Origin: Arthrobacter sp. SPG23
GTDB lineage: Bacteria; Actinomycetota; Actinomycetes; Actinomycetales; Micrococcaceae
Assembly (NCBI RefSeq): GCF_000876655.1
Contig: NZ_JYCN01000022.1
Location: 1-64,000 of the forward strand
Direction: 5' to 3'
Length of the DNA: 64,000 nt
In this document: positions 1 through 9,007 of the stretch, piece after piece
Layout of the letters: each line of letters starts with the position of its first letter
How positions within the stretch are numbered: position 1 is the first letter of the stretch
Translations under genes and position numbers: made by a program
The notes under the pieces: model-generated
The model's database searches: none
Seen by the model: only the letters and a program-made list of their open reading frames with translations
What the model was told of the DNA's origin: nothing

Positions 1-69
1 TTCGGCGGCGGAGGCGGCGACATGGGCGGCGGCTGGGGCGGCGACTCCGGCGGCGGCGGGGACTTCTAG
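1..69 (+). CDS. C-terminal end of a Gly-rich protein (probably TPM-domain), partial
   Basis: The window opens inside an open frame that ends at a TAG at 67-69. The 22 visible residues are almost all Gly with Asp, Trp and Phe, ending in GGGGDF. Gly-rich tails of this kind end many actinobacterial TPM-domain (DUF477) membrane proteins, and these often lie just upstream of pspA as here. The domain itself is outside the window, so the family name is inference from tail and neighbour. Confidence 0.5.
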   Translation, partial: FGGGGGDMGGGWGGDSGGGGDF

Positions 70-86
70 CCGGCCCACAGACTAGG

Positions 87-111
87 CGGCGGCCGGTCTC
101 GCCGGCCGCCG
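87..111. terminator. Hairpin after the Gly-rich protein gene
   Basis: A 10-bp perfect G+C stem (87-96 with 102-111) and a 5-nt loop, 18 nt past the stop codon. There is no T-run, so it may be a weak or Rho-assisted terminator. Confidence 0.45.
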
Positions 112-180
112 GGTAGAAACGGTACATCAACTGTTCACTGAATTCAGTGGCGACCACTGAGCAGGATGAAAGGCAACACC

Positions 181-972
181 ATGGTTAAGCAGTCCATTTT
201 CGGCCGTATGGCGCAGCTGGCAAAGGCTAACATCAACTCTTTGCTGGACCAGGCCGAAGATCCGCAGAAGATGCTGGACCAGATGGTCCGGGACTACACG
301 AACAACATTGCTGAGGCTGAATCTGCCGTAGCGCAGACCATCGGCAATCTGCGGATGCTCCAGGACGACTACAACGAGGACGTCAAGAACGCCCAGGACT
401 GGGGCAACAAGGCCCTCGCAGCGTCCCGCAAGGCGGACGAGTACCGGAGCAGCGGCGACACCGTCGACGCCCAGAAGTTCGACAACCTGGCCAAGGTCGC
501 CATCCAGCGCCAGATGGCGGCCGAGAACGAGGCCAAGGCTGCCGAGCCCAGCATCGCTTCGCAGACCGAGGTTGTGGACAAGCTCAAGACCGGCCTGGAC
601 CAGATGAAGGGCAAGCTCAACGAGCTGACCAGCAAGCGCAATGAACTGGTGGCCCGCTCCAAGACCGCCGCTGCGCAGTCCCAGGTGCACGATGCCCTCA
701 AGAGCATCGACTTCATGGACCCCACCAGCGAGGTGGGCCGCTTCGAAGAGAAGATCCGCCGCGAAGAAGCGAAGGTCCGCGGCCAGCAGGAGCTCGCCGC
801 TTCCAGCCTGGACGCACAGTTCAACCAGCTCGAAGACCTCGGCGAACAGACCGAGATCGAAGCCCGGCTCGCGGCTTTGAAGTCCGGCGGCGCGAAGCCT
901 GCCATCGGATCGTCGGCCAATTCTTCGGCTGCTGGCTCCACTGTCGAAGAAGCTGACTTCGACAAGCTCTAG
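181..972 (+). CDS. pspA: PspA/IM30 family phage shock protein
   Basis: 263-residue soluble, almost wholly helical coiled-coil protein. PspA/IM30 proteins are ESCRT-III-like and bind and stabilise stressed cytoplasmic membranes. The family N-terminus is clear: an amphipathic helix (VKQSIFGRMAQLAKANINSL) then EDPQKMLDQMVRDY, followed by long Glu/Lys/Gln-rich helices. The ATG at 181 is chosen over the ATG at 166 because AAAGG sits 7 nt upstream of it and the protein then starts MVKQSIFG as in relatives. The C-terminal 35 residues are Ser/Ala/Gly-rich and probably disordered. It lies downstream of a probable TPM-domain gene and ends at a strong terminator, so it may be the last gene of its transcript. 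Confidence 0.93.
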   Translation: MVKQSIFGRMAQLAKANINSLLDQAEDPQKMLDQMVRDYTNNIAEAESAVAQTIGNLRMLQDDYNEDVKNAQDWGNKALAASRKADEYRSSGDTVDAQKFDNLAKVAIQRQMAAENEAKAAEPSIASQTEVVDKLKTGLDQMKGKLNELTSKRNELVARSKTAAAQSQVHDALKSIDFMDPTSEVGRFEEKIRREEAKVRGQQELAASSLDAQFNQLEDLGEQTEIEARLAALKSGGAKPAIGSSANSSAAGSTVEEADFDKL

Positions 973-1003
973 GAAGCTCATCGGTTGATACGACCGGACA
1001 GAC

Positions 1004-1038
1004 AAAGGCCGGGGTCCCGCGAAAGGACCCCGGCCTTT
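1004..1038. terminator. Bidirectional terminator between pspA and the SGNH hydrolase gene
   Basis: A 14-bp perfect stem (1004-1017 with 1025-1038) with AAA/TTT at its base, between two convergent genes. Its symmetry suits termination from both sides. Confidence 0.85.
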
Positions 1039-1062
1039 CTGCGTTAGCGCATGCAGGCCGGC

Positions 1063-2307
1063 CTAGCTGACGGTGACAGCAGGTTCTCCTACCGACGTCA
1101 GCCCGGCCCCTGCAGCCGTGCAGCTACCGGAACGGACGTCGCCGTCGTTGTAGACCTGGCGCAGGCAGCTACGCAGGGCGAGCTGACCCCAGTAATTGGG
1201 GTGCAGCGATTCCTGGATGTAGTAGTCGCTGAAGGCCGTGCTGGCGGTCCGGACCTCGTTGATCCATTCGCTGACGTCCGCGGCGCCTGCGCTCCGCCAG
1301 TCAGTCAGCGCCGTGTTATTCAGCTTCTTCGTTGTGTCCGCACACAGTTCGTGACCGGTGAAGAGCGCGGCCACGTTCAGCGTGTGAACGCCGTCCAGAC
1401 CCGAAGCGGCGATGCCGGCTGCAATGGTGGAGTTGATGGCGGGGACGGCAGTACCCGAAGCCCAATCCAGGTCCGCGTTCCAGAAACCGCAGCCGTAGGT
1501 GCTCTGCCTGCCGTACCCCGCTTCGGAGTAGGCGATGCGGGAACTCCGCGGCAGGGGCGAGACGTAGTTCTGCACCACCAGGCTGTATTCACCAGGCGAG
1601 TACCCGGCGCCGGCCATGGCCTTGGCCACGTTTGTGAGGGAGGCGCCGATCCGGGATGCCACTGCGGCCCGGTTGGTGGCCGAAAAGTTCGTGGCCACCA
1701 TGGTGGAGTCCTTGCAGTAACTCGGTGCCCACGACGGGCTGGTCATGAACTTGGAGACACACGTGGCGATGATGCCGGCAAAACCCAGATCGTTGCCGCC
1801 CACCGAGACCACCACCATCCTGACCCGGTGGGCCGATGCGAAGTCCTGCAGTGCCAGTGCCTGGCCCTTATTGCCGGCAGCATCGCTATAGAAATCCAGC
1901 CCCGGCTTGAATTCCCCGGACGAGTTCCAGGACGTGGCCGTCTTGGCACCGGAACACGCCAGATTCACTGACTGTGCCTGCCCGATCCTGATCTCCGCCG
2001 AGGAGGAGCGGTGGCAGCCGGCCGTGCTCTCGGACCGGCCGGCATCAAGATAGGCCGCGTCGCCCAGCGCATCAGTCTGGCGGGAGTCACTCGAGTTGCC
2101 GGCCCAGCGGCCCGCCTCACCCGAAATGTAGGAATCCCCCACGCTGACCACCCAATCATCACCGCCGGCGGGCGCGGCGTGGGCCGGAGGGGCAATGAAA
2201 GCGGAGACGGTGGCAGCGGCTGCGATTGCCGCAACGAGCGCCCTGGTGGCTGCCAGCCACGGGTGAGCTGTTCCGGGCCGCGTGGCCGGGGAAAGGAATA
2301 GCTTCAT
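1063..2307 (-). CDS. Secreted SGNH/GDSL-family hydrolase (esterase/lipase)
   Basis: 414 residues with a Sec signal peptide: Met-Lys start, hydrophobic run around residues 22-42, and an AHA-AP cleavage site near residue 45. The mature protein carries the SGNH blocks: GDSYISGE (nucleophile Ser), VVSVGGNDLGFA (GGND block) and ESLHPNYWGQ (catalytic His). This is the Streptomyces-type secreted esterase layout with several Cys pairs expected to form disulfides. Substrate cannot be read from the sequence. Start ATG at 2307 has AAAGGA 7 nt upstream. Convergent with pspA, divergent from the photolyase gene. Confidence 0.88.
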   Translation of the reverse strand: MKLFLSPATRPGTAHPWLAATRALVAAIAAAATVSAFIAPPAHAAPAGGDDWVVSVGDSYISGEAGRWAGNSSDSRQTDALGDAAYLDAGRSESTAGCHRSSSAEIRIGQAQSVNLACSGAKTATSWNSSGEFKPGLDFYSDAAGNKGQALALQDFASAHRVRMVVVSVGGNDLGFAGIIATCVSKFMTSPSWAPSYCKDSTMVATNFSATNRAAVASRIGASLTNVAKAMAGAGYSPGEYSLVVQNYVSPLPRSSRIAYSEAGYGRQSTYGCGFWNADLDWASGTAVPAINSTIAAGIAASGLDGVHTLNVAALFTGHELCADTTKKLNNTALTDWRSAGAADVSEWINEVRTASTAFSDYYIQESLHPNYWGQLALRSCLRQVYNDGDVRSGSCTAAGAGLTSVGEPAVTVS

Positions 2308-2516
2308 TGGTCATCCTTTTTCTGCGCGCGGCAACATTGCGGCGAACAGGTGGCCGGCATCCGGCCGCCTCCAGCCGGGTGCCGATGTCAACAGGAAAAA
2401 GCCTGATCCGAACGGAACCGTCCGTGCGGAGAGTGAACGCAGGGGACGACTGGAGCGAGTCTACGGCCAAAGTTACCCGCCGGTAAATAGCGCTCTGCGG
2501 CGTGTACCGTGGAACC

Positions 2517-3941
2517 ATGCCTTCCACCATTGTCTGGCTCCGCGACGACCTTCGCCTCGATGACAATCCGGCCCTTGCCGATGCGGCGGCCCTGGGCCAC
2601 CCGCTGACCGTCGTCTACATTCTGGATGAAGAATCACCAGGGGTGCGTCCTCTCGGCGGGGCGGCCAAGTGGTGGCTGCACCATTCACTGGTGTCCCTGG
2701 CCGGTGCCCTTGAAGCGGCGGGCTCCCGACTGGTCCTTCGACGCGGGAGCGCGGCCGGTATCATCCAGCAGCTGGCTGCCGCCACCGGAGCCACCCACCT
2801 CAGGTGGAACCGCAGGTACGGTGGCCCCGAACGCAGCATCGATGCCGGCGTCAAAGCGTGGGCAGGAGACCAGGGACTTGATGCGGCTAGCTTCCAGGCC
2901 AGCCTCATGTTCGAGCCGTGGACCGTCCGCACCGGTGCGGGCGGGCCGTACAAGGTCTTCACGCCCTTCTGGCGCGCATGCCTCGAAAGCGGAGAGCCGC
3001 GGATGCCCTCCGACGCCCCCGGCACTCTGCCTCATCCAGCCGGGCACAGCGACGGCCAGCTGCCCCAAAGCGATGATCTGGACAGCTGGGCACTGCTCCC
3101 CCGCACGCCCGACTGGAGCGCAGGACTCGCCGAACAGTGGACGCCCGGCGAAGCGGGCGCCGACAGCCGCCTGAAGGACTTCCTGGACGGCCCTGTCGAG
3201 GAGTATGGAACCGGCCGCGACCGGCCGGGCATTGAAGGCACCAGCCGCCTCTCCCCGCACCTTCGCTTTGGTGAGATCAGTCCCTTCCGCGTCTGGCACG
3301 CGCTTCGTGAGCGCTTCCCGCGCCGGGCTCCTGCCGACGTCGGGACCTTCCGCTCCGAACTGGGCTGGCGCGAATTCTGCTGGCAGCTTCTGTACGAGAA
3401 CCCGGAGCTGGCCACCCGAAACTACCGTCCCGACTTTGACCGCTTCGAGTGGCAGACGCCGTCGGACGGTGAACTGGAGGCCTGGCAACAGGGCCGGACA
3501 GGCTACCCGCTGGTGGACGCCGGGATGCGCCAGCTCTGGCAGACGGGGTGGATGCACAACCGTGTCCGCATGGCTGCCGCGTCGTTCCTGGTGAAGAACC
3601 TGCTCGCGGACTGGCGGCTGGGGGAAGCCTGGTTCTGGGACACGCTGGTGGACGCCGACTCAGCAAGCAACCCGGCCAACTGGCAGTGGGTGGCCGGGTC
3701 CGGAGCGGATGCCTCCCCCTATTTCCGGATCTTCAACCCCGTGACGCAGAGCAAGAAGTTCGACGCCGCCGGCCGCTACCTGCGGGAATTTATCCCCGAA
3801 ATCGCAGGCATGGATGACAAAACCATCCATGAACCGTGGAAAGCCCCCGAACAGGCAGCCGGGTATCCCGCTCCTGTGGTCGGCTTGCCGGAGTCACGTG
3901 AGCGCGCCCTGGAGACGTACCAGAAGCTCAAGGACGGCTGA
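2517..3941 (+). CDS. phrB: Deoxyribodipyrimidine photo-lyase (class I CPD photolyase)
   Basis: 474 residues. The enzyme uses FADH- and blue light to split cyclobutane pyrimidine dimers. The N-terminal Rossmann antenna domain starts STIVWLRDDLRLDDNPAL; the C-terminal FAD domain has the signatures TSRLSPHLRFGEIS, GYPLVDAGMRQLWQTGWMHN and DADSASNPANWQWVAGSG, the last two lining the flavin and lesion pocket. Length is normal. ATG at 2517 is preferred to the GTG at 2502 because the conserved antenna strand begins immediately after it. Transcribed alone, divergent from the SGNH hydrolase. Confidence 0.93.
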   Translation: MPSTIVWLRDDLRLDDNPALADAAALGHPLTVVYILDEESPGVRPLGGAAKWWLHHSLVSLAGALEAAGSRLVLRRGSAAGIIQQLAAATGATHLRWNRRYGGPERSIDAGVKAWAGDQGLDAASFQASLMFEPWTVRTGAGGPYKVFTPFWRACLESGEPRMPSDAPGTLPHPAGHSDGQLPQSDDLDSWALLPRTPDWSAGLAEQWTPGEAGADSRLKDFLDGPVEEYGTGRDRPGIEGTSRLSPHLRFGEISPFRVWHALRERFPRRAPADVGTFRSELGWREFCWQLLYENPELATRNYRPDFDRFEWQTPSDGELEAWQQGRTGYPLVDAGMRQLWQTGWMHNRVRMAAASFLVKNLLADWRLGEAWFWDTLVDADSASNPANWQWVAGSGADASPYFRIFNPVTQSKKFDAAGRYLREFIPEIAGMDDKTIHEPWKAPEQAAGYPAPVVGLPESRERALETYQKLKDG

Positions 3942-3951
3942 AGTCGCGAGG

Positions 3952-3967
3952 GGCCGGGAGCCCGGCC
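3952..3967. terminator. Short G+C hairpin between convergent genes
   Basis: A 6-bp GGCCGG/CCGGCC stem with a 4-nt loop, 11 nt past the photolyase stop codon and just beyond the cytochrome b stop. Weak, with no T-tract. Confidence 0.3.
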
Positions 3968-3977
3968 GGCAGACCGG

Positions 3978-4916
3978 TTAGCGGCTGCTGACCTTGCCCA
4001 TCAGGGAAGCTATGGGGCTCAGGAAGAGCGGCCGGGCCAGGAACCACGCGGCGACCATCGCGGCGACTGATGCCGCGAAGATGCCGAATCCTACCCAGCT
4101 GACGTCGTCACTGCCGCCGTACATGTGGTTGAGGTTCCGGAGGGCGCCGGTGGCCAGCACCAGGAACACGTGGACCACAATGAACGCGACGAAGTAGATC
4201 ATCACCGGGAAGTGCACGGCGCGGGCGGCCTCGATCGGGTACGCCTTGTTCAGGCCCTTGGCGTTCTTCGGCCAGGCCGAGGACATCCGCAGGCCCGTGA
4301 TGAACGCCAGGGGCGCCGCAATGAAGACGGTGAAGAAGTAGGTCAGTAGCTGGAGGGCGTTGTAGTTGACCCAGCCGTTCTCAGTGGGCCAGTTCAGCGA
4401 GGCATACTGCAGCGCGGCCGAGAGCGCGTTGGGGAAGACATCCCAGCTGGTGGGCACGATCCGCGCCCACTGGCCGGTGGCGAAAATCAGGATGGCGAAC
4501 ACAACGCCGTTGAGGATCCACAGTGCGTCCAGCACGAGGTGGAACCACAGCGCCAGGCTGATCTTCGTCGGGGCGTTCCGGGTCCGGATCAGGCCTTTGT
4601 TGTTCCGGGTCCAGTAGGCAGCCGGACGCGTCTGCGTGCGCACCTGCCAGCCGGAACGGATAATCAGCAGCAGGAAGAAGCCGTTGAGGAAATGCTGCCA
4701 CGCCAGCCAGGCCGGGAAGCCCACAGGAGTTCCCTCAGGCAGCTCCGAATGGCCAGGGTACGCCGCCATGAAGTCCTTCACCCCGGTAAGACCCGTGACC
4801 CACTTGGCGAGCAGCACCACGAGAAGCAGAGCAACGAGGGCGGCCGGCACTGCCCAGTACAGCTTGGCCCATTTGCTCTTCGCAGTTCCGGACTTCTTCT
4901 TGGTTGGTAGTGACAT
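3978..4916 (-). CDS. Cytochrome b/b6-domain integral membrane protein
   Basis: 312 residues with about six membrane segments. The second, third and fifth carry histidines placed like b-heme ligands (LAWQHFLNG, LWFHLVLDAL, RAVHFPVM and IVVHVFLVL). This is the cytochrome b561/b6-like fold used as a quinone-linked electron carrier for partner oxidoreductases; no partner gene is adjacent, so the electron acceptor is unknown. A long in-frame extension upstream exists, but the ATG at 4916 is chosen because AGAGGA lies 10 nt before it and the Lys-rich start then precedes the first membrane helix. Confidence 0.8.
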   Translation of the reverse strand: MSLPTKKKSGTAKSKWAKLYWAVPAALVALLLVVLLAKWVTGLTGVKDFMAAYPGHSELPEGTPVGFPAWLAWQHFLNGFFLLLIIRSGWQVRTQTRPAAYWTRNNKGLIRTRNAPTKISLALWFHLVLDALWILNGVVFAILIFATGQWARIVPTSWDVFPNALSAALQYASLNWPTENGWVNYNALQLLTYFFTVFIAAPLAFITGLRMSSAWPKNAKGLNKAYPIEAARAVHFPVMIYFVAFIVVHVFLVLATGALRNLNHMYGGSDDVSWVGFGIFAASVAAMVAAWFLARPLFLSPIASLMGKVSSR

Positions 4917-5232
4917 CGAGCAGCATTCCTCTCGAGAATGATCGACTAGTGACGTAGGCGGATCCATCCCTGCCGGGTACACCGGCAGGAGCGGCGGCTG
5001 GGTTAAGTGCGCCTTAATAGCTTGAATCATGAACAGCGGAAGAGCGAACCCGTAAGAGGCGGCGGTCATGCCCCGCAACATAGGACGCGTGTCCCGGGAG
5101 CCACGGCCTGCCCATGCCGTGATCGCCCGATCGCGGTGATCGCCATCGAACTGCCCGGTGGCACGGTAGGACGTTGCTCCCGCGAATGAGAATACTAGGA
5201 AATGCTAGTAGTTGGAGCGCCGCAGACAAGAA
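4917..5232. other. Intergenic region upstream of cytochrome b, no gene seen
   Basis: About 300 bp between the cytochrome b start and the tRNA terminator. It should hold the minus-strand promoter of the cytochrome gene. The only structure noticed is a small 6-bp dyad (5193-5198 with 5205-5210, TACTAG/CTAGTA) in an A+T-richer patch, a possible operator. No coding frame with a convincing ribosome-binding site. Confidence 0.4.
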
Positions 5233-5271
5233 AAGAGGCCCTGACCGGCAATTTCCCGGTCAGGGCCTCTT
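5233..5271 (-). terminator. Terminator of the proximal tRNA-fMet gene
   Basis: 16-bp perfect stem (5233-5248 with 5256-5271) and 7-nt loop, followed on the minus strand by TTCTTGTC. It starts four bases past the encoded CCA end. Confidence 0.85.
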
Positions 5272-5274
5272 ACA

Positions 5275-5351
5275 TGGTTGCGGGGACAGGATTTGAACCT
5301 GTGACCTCTGGGTTATGAGCCCAGCGAGCTACCGAACTGCTCCACCCCGCG
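5275..5351 (-). tRNA. tRNA-fMet (CAU), initiator, CCA encoded
   Basis: On the minus strand a full 77-nt cloverleaf: acceptor arms CGCGGGG / CCCCGCA, anticodon loop CTCATAA (CAU) on a CTGGG/CCCAG stem, and a GGTTCAAATCC T-arm. Two hallmarks mark it as an initiator: the unpaired C1-A72 and the three consecutive G-C pairs in the anticodon stem. The 3' CCA is encoded in the DNA (TGG at 5275-5277). Confidence 0.97.
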
Positions 5352-5497
5352 TCGCTTGATCAACACTACCCTACTTTTCGACCCGCCCCGACCACTCCCC
5401 TGCCGGGCCGCGGACTGGTCTGCTGACCGGGCCCGCTGACGGGGTGCCGGACCCGGCCGCCGGCCGGGCAAGCACCGACGCGTCTGGCGGCAAAGCG

Positions 5498-5535
5498 AAA
5501 GGCCCGGAATTCTCTGTCGAGAATTCCGGGCCTTT
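5498..5535 (-). terminator. Terminator of the distal tRNA-fMet gene
   Basis: 17-bp perfect stem (5498-5514 with 5519-5535), tetraloop TGTC, AAA/TTT at the base. It separates the two tRNA genes, so each is its own transcription unit. Confidence 0.85.
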
Positions 5536-5542
5536 CCTTCAG

Positions 5543-5616
5543 TTGCGGGGACAGGATTTGAACCTGTGACCTCTGGGTTATGAGCCCAGCGAGCTACCGA
5601 ACTGCTCCACCCCGCG
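5543..5616 (-). tRNA. tRNA-fMet (CAU), second initiator copy, CCA not encoded
   Basis: The 74-nt body is identical base for base to the copy at 5275-5351, including C1-A72 and the GGG/CCC anticodon stem. After the discriminator A the DNA reads CTG rather than CCA, so maturation needs CCA addition by the nucleotidyltransferase, unlike its twin. Confidence 0.96.
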
Positions 5617-5793
5617 TCGCAAGAACAACATTACCTGCCGGTGAACTTCAGACCAAATTGAGGGGACGTGATCTGCGTCTCCGCACCAATACCTGCCTTC
5701 CGTACGGGCGGAACCGGCCCCGGGAACCGGTAAACCCGCTGGAAGCGGCAAAGGCCGGCTCCCCGTCCTAGCGGAAGGGAAACCGGCCTCTGT

Positions 5794-5821
5794 GGGCGGG
5801 CAGCTTACGGCGTGCCCGCCC
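5794..5821 (-). terminator. Probable terminator of the UPF0182 gene
   Basis: 9-bp stem GGGCGGGCA/TGCCCGCCC (5794-5802 with 5813-5821), a few bases past the UPF0182 stop codon. No T-run. Confidence 0.5.
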
Positions 5822-5827
5822 TCCTGA

Positions 5828-8800
5828 TCAATTGCTCGGAGACGGCGACGGCGTCGCGGCCGCCGACGGGGTTGCCGTGGGAGCCGTGGTGGCTCCCGGC
5901 GTCGGTGATGCACCTTCGGCACCGAGCTTGGCTTCGGCGTCGATCGCCTTCTGCAAGGCCGCGGACAGCTTCTTCTGCTGCTCGCCGTAGGCCGCGAAGT
6001 CGCCCTTGGCCAGGGCCTCCTGACCGGCCCGGATGGCTGCGTTCGCCTCGTCCAGCGCGGCCTTCAGCTCCGCCTTGGCGTCGGTGCCGCCGGTGGCCGG
6101 CGGCGTGCTGCCTCCGGTTGCGGGCGGCGGCGTCCGGCCGTTGTTGGCAGAGTCACCGGCCGTTGCCCCCGAATCTCCGCCAAAGAGCTGGTTCAACGCT
6201 TCATCAAGTGTCGGCGCGAACCCGATCTTGTCACCGAAGGCAACCAGCACACGCTGCAGCGTGGGGTAGGACGTTTCGCCCGTGGACCGCAGGTAGACGG
6301 GTTGCACGTACAGCAGGCCCCCGCCCACCGGGAGGGTCAACAGGTTGCCGTTGAGGACGGCGGACGCGCCTTGCCGGAGCAGGTTCAACGCCTGGGACAC
6401 CGTGGGATCCGAGTTGAACTTGTTCTGCGCCTGGCCCGGGCCGGGAACCTGCGCTTCCGGCGGGATCTGCAGCAGCCGGAGCTGGCCGTAGCTTTCCGCC
6501 TTTACGCCCTTCTGGTTGCCGGCATCGGAATCCGCGGCCAGGAAGCCGTAGAGCACGTTACGGGCGGTGCCGTTGACCACCTGCGGAATGAACGACGACG
6601 TGAGCTGGAAGGCGGGCTTGGTCTGGTCCGGCATCTGCAATGACATGTAGAACGGCGGCTGCTTGACCTCTTCCTTGACCGTGGGATCGTTCGGCACGGA
6701 CCAGGCGTCATTGTTCGTGTAGAAGTTGTCCGGCTGGGTGACGTGGTAGCGGCCCAGCAGTTCGCGCTGGACCTTGAACAGGTCCTCGGGGTAGCGGACG
6801 TGGCTCATAAGCGCACCGGACATCTCCGAGTACGGCTTGAGGGAGGTGGGGAAGACGTTCTGCCATGCCTTCAGCACCGGGTCCTGGTCGTCCCAGGCGT
6901 ACAGCGTCACCGAACCGTCGTAGGCGTCAACCGTTGCCTTCACGGAGTTGCGGATGTAGTTGACCGAGCTGTTCGGCAAGGCGACCGTGCGTCCGGCCGT
7001 GGTCTGCGAATCAGCGGTGGCCGCGGAAAGCTGCTCCTGCTGCGAGTACGGGTAGTACTGGCTGGTGGTGTAGCCGTCAACGATCCACTTCACGCGGCCG
7101 TCCACCACCGCCGGGTAGGCGTTGCCATCGACGGTGAGGTACGGGGCGACCTTTTCGACGCGGTCCCGCGGGTTGCGGTCGTAGAGGATCTGCGACTCGT
7201 TGTTGACGCCGTCGGACAGCAGCAGGTCGGAGGACTGGAACTTGATCGCGTAGAGGACCTTGTTGAAGAAGCTGCCCACGTTCGGGCCGCCGTTGCCGGT
7301 GAAGGTGTACTGGGTTTCGCCGTCGCCTTCCTTGCCGGCGGGACGGTCCTGTTCACGGTGCGGCGAACCCTCCGGTGCCCCGACAATTGAGTACTCGGGC
7401 GAGTTTTCGCCGAAGTAGATCCGGGGCTGGTAGGTCGAATCGTTGCCGAGCACGCCGGTGGACGGGATGCCGGCCTGCAGGAACTCCGGCTTGCCGTCGG
7501 CGGTGAACTTGTTGCCCTTGGCAGCCACCACGCCGTAGCCGTGGGTGTAGACCACGTGACGGTTCAGCCAGGACTGCTGGTTGGCGCTGAGGCCGTCCGG
7601 GTTCAGCTCGCGGACGGCAATCACGGTGTCCTGCACCTTGCCGTCAACTTCATACCGGTCCACGTTGAGCGCGCTCGGGAACTGGTAGTAGGGACGGTAC
7701 TGCTCGAGCTGGGAGAAGGCGTCCGAAATGAGGTTCGGGTCCAGGAGGCGGATATTGGCAGTGGTCTGCGCATCCGGAGCCAGGGCTCCCGTGGTGGCGT
7801 TGGTGGTGGCGTTGTACCGCTTCTCCTGGATCTTATCCAGGCCGTAGGCGGCACGGGTCATGCTGATGTTCCGCTCGATGAACTGCTTCTCAAGGGTCTG
7901 TTCCGAGGGGCGCACCTGGAACTGCTGGATGACCCACGGGTAGACACCGCCGGCGAGGATGGAGGTGATGACCAGCATTGCCGTGCCGATGACGGGCAGG
8001 CGCCATTTGCCGATCACTGCGGCGACGATGAAAAGGATTGCCACCAGGGCGGCGGCTACAGCCAGGATCGACTTGGTGGGGATCACGGCGTTGACGTCGG
8101 TGTAGAGGGCACCGGCCCAGCGTCCGTTGCTGTTCTGGACTGAGGAATAGCGGTCAAGCCAGAAGTTCACGCCGAGCAGCAGCAGGAACACCGCGCCGGT
8201 GACGGCGAGGTGGATTTGGGCGGCACGGCTGGTGAAGATGCCGCGTTCCATGATCCGGATACTGCCGTAGAGATAGTGCGTAAGGATTCCCGCGATACCG
8301 GCCACCACAACAACGCTGATGAGGAAGCCGGTGACGAAGCCCAGGAACGGCAGGGTCATCAGGTAGAAGCTGATGTCCAGGTTGAACTGCGGATCGTTCT
8401 GGCCGAACTGCTCCTGGTTCAGGAACAGCAGCACTTTCTGCCACTGGCTGGCGGCGGCGCTTCCGGCAAAGAGGCCGAACAGCACCGGCAAGCCGATCAT
8501 GACCACCCGGCGGACGGGTTCCAGCTGGGCCTGGTAGCGGTTCAGGTTATCCCTGATCTCCGAGTCCGGAGCGTACACGGGACGCGCGTGGTAAGCGATG
8601 CGGATGGCATAGAACATGGCGAGGAACATCAGCGCGAAACCGGCCAGGAAGATGATAATCCGGGCCAGGTTCTCCGTGAGGAACACTTCAAAGAACCCAA
8701 GCTGCTGGTACCAGAGGACATCTGTCCAAACATTGGCGAAGAAGATGAATCCGACCACAACCAGTGCGACGACGATCAACGTCGGCGTCAAGGCACCTCG

Positions 8801-8848
8801 CCTTGGCTGGGGTCTTCCGGGCGGAGTGGAGCTGGCGGGACGGGACAA
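5828..8848 (-). CDS. UPF0182 family membrane protein
   Basis: 1006 residues. Seven or so hydrophobic segments fill the first third ([20 protein letters not shown], then segments near residues 60-80, 115-135, 165-185, 210-230, 255-275 and 285-305), followed by a large exposed domain and an Ala/Thr/Pro/Ser-rich tail ending SPSPSN. This is the UPF0182 architecture, widespread in Actinobacteria (Rv3193c in M. tuberculosis), of unknown biochemical role. The start is a TTG: GAGG lies 8 nt upstream and no in-frame ATG serves better. It shares its neighbourhood with the downstream protease gene as in mycobacteria. Confidence 0.9.
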   Translation of the reverse strand: MSRPASSTPPGRPQPRRGALTPTLIVVALVVVGFIFFANVWTDVLWYQQLGFFEVFLTENLARIIIFLAGFALMFLAMFYAIRIAYHARPVYAPDSEIRDNLNRYQAQLEPVRRVVMIGLPVLFGLFAGSAAASQWQKVLLFLNQEQFGQNDPQFNLDISFYLMTLPFLGFVTGFLISVVVVAGIAGILTHYLYGSIRIMERGIFTSRAAQIHLAVTGAVFLLLLGVNFWLDRYSSVQNSNGRWAGALYTDVNAVIPTKSILAVAAALVAILFIVAAVIGKWRLPVIGTAMLVITSILAGGVYPWVIQQFQVRPSEQTLEKQFIERNISMTRAAYGLDKIQEKRYNATTNATTGALAPDAQTTANIRLLDPNLISDAFSQLEQYRPYYQFPSALNVDRYEVDGKVQDTVIAVRELNPDGLSANQQSWLNRHVVYTHGYGVVAAKGNKFTADGKPEFLQAGIPSTGVLGNDSTYQPRIYFGENSPEYSIVGAPEGSPHREQDRPAGKEGDGETQYTFTGNGGPNVGSFFNKVLYAIKFQSSDLLLSDGVNNESQILYDRNPRDRVEKVAPYLTVDGNAYPAVVDGRVKWIVDGYTTSQYYPYSQQEQLSAATADSQTTAGRTVALPNSSVNYIRNSVKATVDAYDGSVTLYAWDDQDPVLKAWQNVFPTSLKPYSEMSGALMSHVRYPEDLFKVQRELLGRYHVTQPDNFYTNNDAWSVPNDPTVKEEVKQPPFYMSLQMPDQTKPAFQLTSSFIPQVVNGTARNVLYGFLAADSDAGNQKGVKAESYGQLRLLQIPPEAQVPGPGQAQNKFNSDPTVSQALNLLRQGASAVLNGNLLTLPVGGGLLYVQPVYLRSTGETSYPTLQRVLVAFGDKIGFAPTLDEALNQLFGGDSGATAGDSANNGRTPPPATGGSTPPATGGTDAKAELKAALDEANAAIRAGQEALAKGDFAAYGEQQKKLSAALQKAIDAEAKLGAEGASPTPGATTAPTATPSAAATPSPSPSN

Positions 8849-8962
8849 ACTGGGTACCTCATAGCTGGTTGTCAGTTACTGGTCTTGTCAAAAAATCAAG
8901 GTGCGCGTGATCATGTACTGCCGGAACTGCTGCCCGCCCCCGGCAGGAGGCTCAGCAGCAGT

Positions 8963-8988
8963 CACTAGTGCCACGAGCGGCGCTAGTG
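8963..8988 (-). terminator. Hairpin downstream of the PDZ protease gene
   Basis: 10-bp stem with one G-T pair (8963-8972 with 8979-8988) and 6-nt loop, about 20 nt past the protease stop codon. No T-run, so a moderate call. Confidence 0.4.
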
Positions 8989-9007
8989 CTTAGTTCCTGC
9001 AATTAGT

